Assembly: GCA_028821035.1 (NCBI GenBank)
Contig: JAPPHP010000047.1
Location: 1-8,968 of the forward strand
DNA: 8,968 bases
DNA from: Gammaproteobacteria bacterium
Lineage (GTDB): Bacteria; Pseudomonadota; Gammaproteobacteria; Pseudomonadales; Azotimanducaceae
Reading direction: 5' to 3'
In this document: piece by piece, positions 1-5,752 of the stretch
How positions within the stretch are numbered: position 1 is the stretch's first letter
Layout of the letters: the number at the start of each line of letters is the position of its first letter
The notes under the pieces: model-generated
Seen by the model: the letters and a program-made list of their open reading frames with translations, nothing else
What the model was told of the DNA's origin: nothing
The model's database searches: none
Made by a program: the position numbers and the translations under genes

Positions 1-449
1 TCCTGCTGCCGCTTCCAGTCGCGGTCCTTGACGGTCGCGCGCTTGTCGCGGTGCCGCTTACCGCGGGCCAGCGCGATCTCGCACTTGACGCGCTTGCCCT
101 TCCAGTAGAGCGCGGTGGCGACGCAGGCGTAGCCCTTCTGCTGCACGTGCTCCGCGAGCCGCGCGATCTCCTTCGCGTGCAGGAGCAGCTTGCGGGGGCG
201 GACCGGGTCGGCGGTCACGTGGGTGGAGGCGCTCGCGAGCGGCGCGATGTGGGCGCCTTCGAGCCAGGCCTCGCCGTCGCGCACCAGCACGTAGCTGTCG
301 CGCAACTGCACCGCGCCGGCGCGGATGCTCTTGAGTTCCCAACCCATCAGCGCGAGGCCGGCCTCGAACGTCTCCTCGAGTTCGAACTCGAACCGTGCGC
401 GGCGGTTGAGCGCGATCGTGGGTCGGTCCTCTTTTCCGTGTCTCGCCAT
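1..449 (-). CDS. smpB: SsrA-binding protein SmpB (C-terminus cut by window edge)
   Basis: SmpB binds tmRNA (SsrA) and brings it to stalled ribosomes for trans-translation, which releases the ribosome and tags the unfinished protein for degradation. Reading the minus strand from 449 gives MARHGKEDRPTIALNRRARF, then the family core GLALMGWELKSIRAG (residues 31-45), DSYVLVRDGEAWLEGAHI (51-68), STHVTADPVRPRKLLL (75-90) and ALYWKGKRVKCEIALARGK (113-131). The conserved basic tail GKRHRDKRATVKDRDW (130-145) follows, the part that enters the mRNA channel. There are 149 codons with no stop; the E. coli protein has 160, so only about 10 residues are lost off the left edge. The start is fixed: an in-frame TGA lies two codons upstream (453-455) with no start codon between. 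No usable Shine-Dalgarno exists: GAGG sits only 1 nt before ATG. It is divergent from the symporter gene. Confidence 0.97.
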   Translation of the reverse strand, partial: MARHGKEDRPTIALNRRARFEFELEETFEAGLALMGWELKSIRAGAVQLRDSYVLVRDGEAWLEGAHIAPLASASTHVTADPVRPRKLLLHAKEIARLAEHVQQKGYACVATALYWKGKRVKCEIALARGKRHRDKRATVKDRDWKRQQ

Positions 450-502
450 GCCTCAATTATAATCGGCGGCCCCTTTTCGGGGTCCGGGGGGTCGGGCACA
501 CC
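450..502. promoter_or_regulatory. Divergent smpB / symporter promoter region with palindromic -10 box
   Basis: This 53-bp gap holds the only AT-rich patch near the two divergent starts. The 8-bp palindrome ATTATAAT (456-463) gives a perfect TATAAT -10 hexamer on both strands: plus strand 458-463, minus strand 461-456. Standard spacing puts the plus start near 470, leaving a ~33-nt leader for the symporter. The minus start falls near 449, the first base of the smpB ATG. No good -35 hexamer is visible at the right distance on either strand. The hexamers are seen directly; promoter function is inferred. Confidence 0.55.
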
Positions 503-1879
503 ATGACGGAACGGGAGGCGGAACAGGACGTTTCGAGGCACGGGATGTGGTCGAGCCGGTGGCTCTTCATCCTGGCCGCGGCGGGCTCGGCGGTGGGCCT
601 CGGCAACATCTGGCGCTTCCCCTACATCACGGGGGAGAACGGCGGCGGCGCGTTCGTCCTCGTCTACCTCATCTGCATCGCGGCGATCGGCGTTCCGGTC
701 ATGATGGCCGAAGTGCTGCTCGGACGAGAGGGCCGCCAGAGCCCCATCAACACGATGCGCTCCCTGGCCCGCGCGAGCGGCGCGCCGGGTGCGTGGTCGC
801 TCATCGGCTGGGTCGGCGTGACAGGGGGTTTCCTGATCCTCTCCTACTACTCCGTCGTTGCCGGCTGGGCGGTGCACTACATCTTCCGCATGGCCGGCGG
901 CGCGTTCGAGGGCGCGGACGGGGCCTTCGCCAGCCAGGCGTTCGCCGACTTCCTGGCGGACCCCTGGCAGGTCCTCGGCTTCCACACGCTGTTCATGGTC
1001 ATCACCGTCTTCATCGTGGCGCGCGGCGTCTCCGCGGGGCTGGAGCGCGCGATCCGCGTGTTCATGCCACTGCTTTTCGTACTGCTCGTGGTGTTGCTGG
1101 GCTATGGCATGGCGTCGGGGGGCTTCGCGGCGGGCTTCGAGTTCATGTTCCGGATGGACTGGAGCGCCCTGACGGTCGACGGCGTGCTGGAGGCGCTCGG
1201 ACACGCGTTCTTCACGCTGAGCGTCGGAATGGGAGCGATCATGGCCTACGGCGCATACGTGCCGAGGCAGGCTTCCATCGCGAGCACGGTGACGACGATC
1301 GCCGTGCTCGACACCGCGGTCGCCCTGGCGGCGGGACTCGCCATCTTCCCGATCGTCTTCGCGAACGGCCTGGAGCCGGGACAGGGGCCGGGTCTCCTGT
1401 TCGTGACGGTGCCGCTGGCGTTCGGACAGTTGCCGCTCGGCGCCGTGTTCGGGGCGGCGTTCTTCGTCCTGGTGTCGTTCGCGGCCATCACGTCGGCGAT
1501 CTCGCTCACGGAACCCGCGCTGGCCTTCGCGGTGGAGGAGTACAACGCCAAGCGGTCGCGGGTCGCGATTTCCCTGGGCGTCTTCTGCTGGGTTCTCGGG
1601 GTCGGCACCGTGCTGTCCTTCAACGTGTGGGCGGACGTCCACGTGGTCGGCGAACTGACGGTCTTCGATTTCCTGGACTACGTGACGCAGAAGATCATGC
1701 TGCCGCTCGGTGGACTCTTCATCGCCGTGTTCGTGGGCTGGGTGCTGCCGAAGAAGATCGTCGGGTCGCAGCTTGGACTGGGGGAGGGCGCGCCAACCCT
1801 GGTCTGGACCGTGCTCATCCGGGTGCTCGCGCCCCTGGGCGTGCTGGCGGTCTTCGTCTACGCGATCTTCTACGGGTGA
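503..1879 (+). CDS. Sodium-dependent transporter, NSS/SNF (SLC6-like, LeuT-fold) family
   Basis: This is an inner-membrane symporter that would use the sodium gradient to import an amino acid or related small solute. TM1 carries the family signature GSAVGLGNIWRFPY (28-41) followed by ENGGGAF (45-51). TM3 has SYYSVVAGW (114-122), TM6 has the unwound FFTLSVGMG (236-244) and TM8 has FAAITS (326-331). These supply the likely LeuT Na1/Na2 positions A30, V31, N35, T238, A327, T330 and S331. Aligned by eye, the TM7 position of LeuT N286 is Asp270, an acidic residue that might stand in for chloride. About 11 hydrophobic segments fit in 458 residues; the twelfth LeuT helix is absent, as in many bacterial members. 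The start ATG is preceded by a G-rich stretch but no clear Shine-Dalgarno. The gene overlaps ratA by 4 bp, so the two are probably cotranscribed. Family is certain; substrate cannot be told. Confidence 0.95.
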   Translation: MTEREAEQDVSRHGMWSSRWLFILAAAGSAVGLGNIWRFPYITGENGGGAFVLVYLICIAAIGVPVMMAEVLLGREGRQSPINTMRSLARASGAPGAWSLIGWVGVTGGFLILSYYSVVAGWAVHYIFRMAGGAFEGADGAFASQAFADFLADPWQVLGFHTLFMVITVFIVARGVSAGLERAIRVFMPLLFVLLVVLLGYGMASGGFAAGFEFMFRMDWSALTVDGVLEALGHAFFTLSVGMGAIMAYGAYVPRQASIASTVTTIAVLDTAVALAAGLAIFPIVFANGLEPGQGPGLLFVTVPLAFGQLPLGAVFGAAFFVLVSFAAITSAISLTEPALAFAVEEYNAKRSRVAISLGVFCWVLGVGTVLSFNVWADVHVVGELTVFDFLDYVTQKIMLPLGGLFIAVFVGWVLPKKIVGSQLGLGEGAPTLVWTVLIRVLAPLGVLAVFVYAIFYG

Positions 1880-2316
1880 CGGTGCGCCGGCTCGAGCGGA
1901 GCGCACTGCTGCCCCACGCGGCCGAGGACGTCTTCGCGCTCGTCAACGACATCGAGCGCTACCCCGAGTACCTCAAGTGGTGCCGGAAGGCGGAAGTCCT
2001 CGAGGCGGGGGACGGCGAGATCGTCGCATCGCTGGCGCTCTCGGGGCGGGGCCTCCGGGAGACGCTCGTCACCCGCAACCGGCTCGAACCGGGGCGCCGC
2101 ATCGTGCTGACGCTGGTCGAGGGGCCGTTCAGGCACTTCGAGGGCATCTGGACGTTCACGCCGGTGGGCGACGGGTGCCGCATTCACCTGACCCTCGAGT
2201 TCGAGCTGAAGAGCGGCCTGCTGGCCCTGCTCGGGGCGCCCTTGCTGAACCGGGTCGCGGACGCCCTCGTAGACGCGTTCAGTCGGCGTGCGCGCAGCGT
2301 GCTGCGGGCGGGTTAG
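1876..2316 (+). CDS. ratA: RatA-family START/COQ10-like protein
   Basis: This is a small SRPBCC/START-fold protein (polyketide cyclase / COQ10 superfamily). In E. coli the homologue RatA (YfjG, 145 aa) was reported to inhibit 70S ribosome association; eukaryotic relatives (COQ10) bind ubiquinone. The true role in most bacteria is uncertain. Visible family features are RSALLP (8-13), VFALVNDIERYPEYLKWC (19-36), TRNRL (66-70), LVEGPFRHFEGIWTFTP (80-96), the strand CRIHLTLEFEL and a C-terminal helix ending FSRRARSVLRAG. Length is 146 aa from GTG 1876, whose GTGA overlaps the symporter stop, or 144 aa from GTG 1882, which matches the E. coli N-terminus slightly better. Neither has a Shine-Dalgarno, so translation is probably coupled to the symporter. 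The TAG stop interlocks with the bamE stop on the other strand. RnfH, the usual next gene, is missing. Confidence 0.9.
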   Translation: MTVRRLERSALLPHAAEDVFALVNDIERYPEYLKWCRKAEVLEAGDGEIVASLALSGRGLRETLVTRNRLEPGRRIVLTLVEGPFRHFEGIWTFTPVGDGCRIHLTLEFELKSGLLALLGAPLLNRVADALVDAFSRRARSVLRAG

Positions 2317-2720
2317 GGTTCCTCGGCAGCGGCGCCGTTCCCGAGGTCGGCCGCGGGGGCCAGGTCGCCGGTTATGCGGGCAAGTTCGTCGCCCGTGAAA
2401 TGCAGCGACACGAGCAGCCGCGACTCGAAGGACCCGGGGACGTCGATCGTGTAGACGTAGTCCCAGCGCGTGTCGTCGAAGGCGTTGCGCACGACGGGTT
2501 GCCCCATGACGAACGCCACCTGCTCGCGGGTCATGCCTGGCTTCAACTGGTCCACCATCTCCTGGGTGATGACGTTGCCCTGCTGGACGGTCACCCGATG
2601 GAGCCGCGGAAAGGCGCAGGAGGCGGTCAGCAGGGCCGCCACACCCACCGCGCACACGGTCCATGCCGGCCAAGCCTGGTTTCGCACGTGGCATCGACTC
2701 CGAGGAGAATGGCCGGGCAT
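2313..2720 (-). CDS. bamE: Outer membrane assembly lipoprotein BamE (SmpA/OmlA)
   Basis: BamE is a lipoprotein of the BAM complex, which folds beta-barrel proteins into the outer membrane, so the organism is Gram-negative. The N-terminus has a hydrophobic stretch TVCAVGVAALLTASC ending in a lipobox with lipidated Cys35; Ala at +2 fits outer-membrane sorting. The mature part shows QQGNVITQEMVDQLKPGMTR (46-65), EQVAFVMGQPVV (66-77), the WDYVYTI strand and LLVSLHFTGDELARITGD (102-119), matching the BamE fold. ATG 2720 lies 1 nt after the recN stop, which favours translational coupling. GTG 2687 (residue 12) is a good alternative: it has GGAG 10 nt upstream and gives a more usual 23-residue signal peptide. 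The TAA stop overlaps the ratA TAG (TTAG, 2313-2316). The tail is Ala/Glu-rich. Confidence 0.95.
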   Translation of the reverse strand: MPGHSPRSRCHVRNQAWPAWTVCAVGVAALLTASCAFPRLHRVTVQQGNVITQEMVDQLKPGMTREQVAFVMGQPVVRNAFDDTRWDYVYTIDVPGSFESRLLVSLHFTGDELARITGDLAPAADLGNGAAAEEP

Positions 2721-2721
2721 C

Positions 2722-4374
2722 TTAGCCGGGGCCCTGCACGCCGTCGAGGAGCGTGCGCGCGTAGGCGCGGGTCTCGGCCGTGATGCGCCGGCCGGCGAGC
2801 ATGCGGGAAAGCTCCTCTACCCTCTCCGCGTCTCCGAGGGGGACGATTACAGTGTCCTGGTCGGCGGTCTTCTTGACCAGCAGATGCGCGTCGCCGAGGG
2901 CGGCCACCTGCGGGGCGTGGGTCACGCAGATGACCTGGGTGTGCCGGGCGAGCCGCCGCAGCATCCGCCCGAGAATGTCCGCGGTGGTTCCCCCGAGGCC
3001 GACGTCGGCCTCGTCCAGCACCAGGCACGGCAACGCGGAACGCTGCGCGGCGACCACCTCGATGGCGAGCGCAATGCGGGTCAGTTCGCCCCCGGAAGCG
3101 ACGGTAGCCAGGGGTGCGGGCGGATACCTCGGATTCGTGGTAACCCGGTATTCCACGGACTCGAGTCCGCGTTCGTTCTCCGTCGCGGTGAATGCGAGTT
3201 CGAGGGCCGCGCCCTCGAGACGCAGTTCGGCCAGGACGGCGCCGACGTCGGCGGCAAACCCTTCGGCGGCGGCCGTCCGCTCCGTGGACAGCCGGCCGGC
3301 CAGGTCGCGATACGCGGTGGCTGCCGTCTCGACCGCTTCGGCGAGGGCGTCGACGCGCTCCCCGTCCGCCGCGAGCGCGTCGAGCTCCGCCTCGATGTCC
3401 GCGGCGTGGGCCGGTAGGTTGCCCGCCCGTACGCGGTGCTTGCGCGCGATGTCGTGGATCGCGTCGAGGCGGCGCTCCACCTCGTCGAGCGCGGCCGCGT
3501 CCTCGGGTACGGCGTCGAAGTAGTCGCGCATCTCGCCGAGGGCTTCCTCGGCTTCGACCTGCGCGGCGCGCATGCGCTCGCGGCTCGCGGAAAGCGCCGC
3601 GTGCGCGTCGTCGATCGCGTCGAGGTCCGCGGACATCCTCGACAGGCGTGCGATGAGCCCGTCCTCGAGTTCGCTCAAGTGGGCGCCGACGGTAGCGCGG
3701 ATCTCGCCCGCGGCGGCCAGGCGGCGTCGCCGTGTCTCGAGCTCCTCGAACTCACCCTCGACGGGCGCCAGGTCACGCAGTTCGGCAACCTGGTAGCGCA
3801 GCAGGTCGAGGCGTTGTTCGGCGGCCTGCGCACGCTCGCGGGCGTGCTCGAGTTCCAGGCACCTGGCCCGCCACGCCCGGAATGCCGCGCCCACGGACCC
3901 GGCCAGTTCGGCAGCCCCGGCGTAGTCGTCGAGGAGGGCAAGCTGTACCGTCCGGTCGAGCAGCGAGCGATGCGCGTGCTGTCCGTGGACCTCGATCAGC
4001 GGGTTGCACAACGCCTGGAGCGCGGCGAGGTTGACCGGCGAGCCGTTGACGAAGGCCCGCGAGCGTCCCTGCCCGGCGACCCTGCGCACGAGGCATTGGC
4101 CGGCGTCCGTCGGGTCTACGAGCGCCTGTTCTGCGAGGTAGTCGCGCGCGCCTGGATGGGCGCCGAGATCGAACTCGGCGGTGACCTCGCAGGCCGTCGC
4201 CCCGGGGCGGATGGCGGCACTCGCGGCCCGTGCCCCGAGCACGAGTTCGAGCGCGTTCAGCAGGATCGATTTCCCTGCGCCGGACTCGCCGGTGATGACC
4301 GTCAGCCCGGGCGCGAAGGCCAGGTCGAGCGCTTCGACCAGCGCGAAGTTCCTTACGGTGAGCTGTCTCAGCAT
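2722..4374 (-). CDS. recN: DNA repair protein RecN
   Basis: RecN is an SMC-like ATPase that acts early in double-strand-break repair. The protein is 550 aa against 553 in E. coli. It opens with MLRQLTVRNFALVEALDLAF, then Walker A GESGAGKS (29-36), RPGAT (56-60) and IEVHGQHAHRSLLD (127-140). A long Ala/Glu/Arg-rich coiled-coil middle (about 160-370) follows. The C-terminal ATPase half has VASGGELTRIALAIEV (425-440), Walker B CLVLDEAD (450-457) and CVTHAPQVAALGDAH (483-497). The D-loop reads DEADVGLGG where E. coli has DEVDVGISG, a mild variation. The frame stays open well beyond ATG 4374 into the hrcA region, but the family N-terminus begins exactly here; the ribosome site is weak. It heads a recN-bamE unit with 1 nt between genes. 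No E. coli-type LexA box (CTGT-N8-ACAG) is visible upstream. Confidence 0.97.
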   Translation of the reverse strand: MLRQLTVRNFALVEALDLAFAPGLTVITGESGAGKSILLNALELVLGARAASAAIRPGATACEVTAEFDLGAHPGARDYLAEQALVDPTDAGQCLVRRVAGQGRSRAFVNGSPVNLAALQALCNPLIEVHGQHAHRSLLDRTVQLALLDDYAGAAELAGSVGAAFRAWRARCLELEHARERAQAAEQRLDLLRYQVAELRDLAPVEGEFEELETRRRRLAAAGEIRATVGAHLSELEDGLIARLSRMSADLDAIDDAHAALSASRERMRAAQVEAEEALGEMRDYFDAVPEDAAALDEVERRLDAIHDIARKHRVRAGNLPAHAADIEAELDALAADGERVDALAEAVETAATAYRDLAGRLSTERTAAAEGFAADVGAVLAELRLEGAALELAFTATENERGLESVEYRVTTNPRYPPAPLATVASGGELTRIALAIEVVAAQRSALPCLVLDEADVGLGGTTADILGRMLRRLARHTQVICVTHAPQVAALGDAHLLVKKTADQDTVIVPLGDAERVEELSRMLAGRRITAETRAYARTLLDGVQGPG

Positions 4375-4564
4375 GCCGCCGCGTCGCTGCCCTCGGTCGT
4401 CGGCTGGCCCCAGCCCCCACCTATCTGCGGACTTGCCCCGCAGAAAGTCACTACCGTTCCGTTCTGCGGCACAAGTCCGTAGAGTATCCGAGGAGAGGGA
4501 CGGCGCATAAGACCCATGGCCACCCGGGTCGCGCGTTGCTGCCGTCGGTCTGAGGTGAGTGAAG
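4375..4564. promoter_or_regulatory. Divergent recN / hrcA control region
   Basis: This 190-bp non-coding stretch must hold the promoters of both recN (minus) and hrcA (plus). It contains the 60-bp inverted repeat listed separately. I found no CIRCE operator (TTAGCACTC-N9-GAGTGCTAA), no E. coli-type LexA box and no convincing -35/-10 pair. The best plus-strand -10 candidate is TAGAGT at 4480-4485, four of six bases, without a matching -35. No credible gene lies here; an ATG at 4516 only opens an out-of-frame reading of hrcA. Confidence 0.5.
4424..4483. repeat. 60-bp inverted repeat made of two 19-bp dyads
   Basis: The left arm 4424-4445 and right arm 4462-4483 are inverted copies with 19 of 22 positions matching, around a 16-nt spacer. 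Each arm is also a dyad of the same geometry. The first is CTGCGG-N7-CCGCAG (4425-4443, perfect). The second is CTGCGG-N7-CCGTAG (4464-4482, one mismatch). Their centres are 39 bp apart. Such nested symmetry suits a pair of operator sites for a dimeric regulator, or a structured hrcA leader. No T-run follows on either side, so it does not look like an intrinsic terminator. Confidence 0.6.
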
Positions 4565-5647
4565 GTGAGGTCGCCAACGAGACGCGAAACGGGCCGCCGG
4601 GGCCGCGAAACGCCCTTCAGCGAGCGGGCGCGAGTGCTGCTGAAGATGCTGGTCGAGCAGTACCTGCGCGACGGCGTGCCGGTCGCGTCGAAGCTGCTTG
4701 CGGCGAACGTGGACGTCAGTTCGGCCACCGTGCGCAACATCATGTCCGACCTCGAGGCGCAGGGACTCGTCACCGCCCCGCACACGTCGGCCGGCAAGAT
4801 CCCCACCAACCAGGGGCTGCGTTTCTTCGTCGACAGCCTCATCTCCGTGGAGCCCCTGGACGCGGGCAGCGTGCGGCGGCTGCGCGCCGAACTGAATCCG
4901 GACCGCTCGCCAAACGAACTGGTCGCCGACGCGTCGCGCCTGCTGTCGCACGTGACGCATCTCGCGGGCGTGGTCACGCTGCCGAAACCGGAGCAGGTCG
5001 CCCTGCGGCAGGTGGAGTTCCTGCCGCTGTCCGGCACACGGGTGCTCGCCATCCTGGTGGTCAATGAGCGCGAGGTGCAGAACCGCGTCGTGCACACCGA
5101 CCGCGAGTACTCCGAGGCCGAGCTGCATCGGGCGGCGAACTTCATCAACGAGCGTTTCGGGGGACGGACCCTGTTCGAGATCCGCAACGAACTGCTCGAC
5201 GAGATGCGCGCCGACAAGGAGCGCCTGAACGAACTGATGGAGACGGCCATCGACGTGGCGTCCAAGGCGTTCGCGGACGACGGGCGCGCGCCCTCGGGTT
5301 ACGTGGTGAGCGGGGAGTCCAACCTCGCCGACTCGTTCGCGGGCGCGGCCGCGCTCCGGGACCTGTTCGACGCGTTCGAGCGCAAGGAGGCGATCGTCCA
5401 CCTGCTCGACCGATGCCTCGAGACCGACGGCATCCAGCTCTTCATCGGCGACGAGTCCGGCTACCGGGTGTTCGACGACTGCACCGTGGTCACCGCCCGG
5501 TACGAGGTGGACAGCGGGGTCGCCGGCGTGCTGGGGGTCATCGGACCGACGCGCATGGCCTACGACAAGGTCATTCCCATCGTGGATGTCACGGCGCGGG
5601 TGCTTGGCGCGGCGATGACGGGCAGGCCGGCCGAGCACGCGGACTGA
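4565..5647 (+). CDS. hrcA: Heat-inducible transcription repressor HrcA
   Basis: HrcA is a DNA-binding repressor that keeps groE and dnaK-type chaperone genes low by binding the CIRCE inverted repeat; GroEL assists its folding. The protein is about 360 aa (usual 340-350). It has a winged-helix N-terminus with FSERARVLLKMLVEQYLRDG (18-37) and SSATVRNIMSDLEAQGLV (52-69), then HTSAGKIPTNQGLRFFVDSL (73-92). A GAF-like/dimerisation region follows, ending in the family signature GVIGPTRMAYDKVIPIVD. A basic extension (RSPTRRETGRRGRE) precedes the usual start. An in-frame TGA at 4556-4558 leaves only GTG 4559 or GTG 4565. I prefer 4565, because AGGTGA (4553-4558) is then 6 nt upstream; for 4559 it would touch the start codon. 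AGGTGAG is repeated at 4563-4569, inside the start of the gene. It is first in the hrcA-grpE-dnaK-dnaJ cluster, yet no CIRCE is visible in the window. Confidence 0.96.
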   Translation: MRSPTRRETGRRGRETPFSERARVLLKMLVEQYLRDGVPVASKLLAANVDVSSATVRNIMSDLEAQGLVTAPHTSAGKIPTNQGLRFFVDSLISVEPLDAGSVRRLRAELNPDRSPNELVADASRLLSHVTHLAGVVTLPKPEQVALRQVEFLPLSGTRVLAILVVNEREVQNRVVHTDREYSEAELHRAANFINERFGGRTLFEIRNELLDEMRADKERLNELMETAIDVASKAFADDGRAPSGYVVSGESNLADSFAGAAALRDLFDAFERKEAIVHLLDRCLETDGIQLFIGDESGYRVFDDCTVVTARYEVDSGVAGVLGVIGPTRMAYDKVIPIVDVTARVLGAAMTGRPAEHAD

Positions 5648-5652
5648 CTCCG

Positions 5653-5665
5653 CGCCGAAGCGGCG
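5653..5665 (+). repeat. Small GC hairpin after hrcA
   Basis: CGCCG-AAG-CGGCG can form a 5-bp stem with a 3-nt loop 5 nt after the hrcA stop. No T-run follows, so it may be a weak pause or an RNA 3'-end-protecting hairpin rather than a terminator. In DNA this GC-rich such short stems also occur by chance. Confidence 0.25.
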
Positions 5666-5676
5666 GCGTGGACGGG

Positions 5677-5698
5677 CTCCGGGGTTGAAATCCCGGGG
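5677..5698. repeat. Imperfect palindrome covering the grpE -35 element
   Basis: CTCCGGGGTT (5677-5686) pairs with AATCCCGGGG (5689-5698) around a 2-bp centre, with two positions that are only G-T wobbles in RNA. Because the -35 sequence lies in the middle, a dimeric protein bound here would block RNA polymerase. It is not the CIRCE sequence. The operator role is inferred only from position and symmetry. Confidence 0.35.
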
Positions 5699-5712
5699 GC
5701 AATGACCATATT
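5684..5712 (+). promoter_or_regulatory. Probable heat-shock (RpoH/sigma-32-type) promoter of grpE
   Basis: The -35 part is GTTGAAA (5684-5690), against the E. coli sigma-32 core CTTGAAA. The -10 part is GACCATAT (5704-5711), against CCCCATNT. Fourteen nt separate the two hexamers (5690-5703), within the sigma-32 range. TTGAAA (5685-5690) with CATATT (5707-5712) at a 16-bp spacer could also serve sigma-70. The first nine bases, GGGTTGAAA (5682-5690), recur upstream of dnaK. The transcript would begin about 35 nt before the grpE GTG, placing grpE and downstream genes under heat control independently of hrcA. Confidence 0.6.
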
Positions 5713-5752
5713 CCCCGCCTGACCCTATCCGGAGCGAGGTCGAACAACCGCC

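Noticed and set aside
347..1906. A 519-codon minus-strand frame opposite the symporter.
   Set aside because: It is Arg/His/Glu/Asp-rich with no recognisable domain, and the plus-strand frame carries the full NSS signature.
547..2316. A 589-codon plus-strand frame that could be read as one protein containing ratA.
   Set aside because: Only its last ~146 codons match a family (RatA); the first part is the out-of-frame shadow of the symporter.
4455..4465. GTTCCGTTC as a possible alphaproteobacterial-type LexA site (GTTC-N7-GTTC).
   Set aside because: The two GTTC copies are only 5 bp apart instead of 11, so the geometry is wrong.
4511..4530. GACCCAT upstream of hrcA as a sigma-32 -10, and the GACCC/GGGTC inverted pair there.
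   Set aside because: No CTTGAA-like -35 lies 13-15 nt upstream, and a 5-bp stem with a 10-nt loop is expected by chance in this GC content.
4516..5067. A 183-codon plus-strand frame starting upstream of hrcA.
   Set aside because: It runs out of frame through the certain HrcA winged-helix region and has no family features of its own.
4375..5265. The long extension of the recN frame upstream of 4374.
   Set aside because: The extension is Ser/Arg-rich antisense sequence to hrcA, and RecN family members begin at MLRQLTVRNF.
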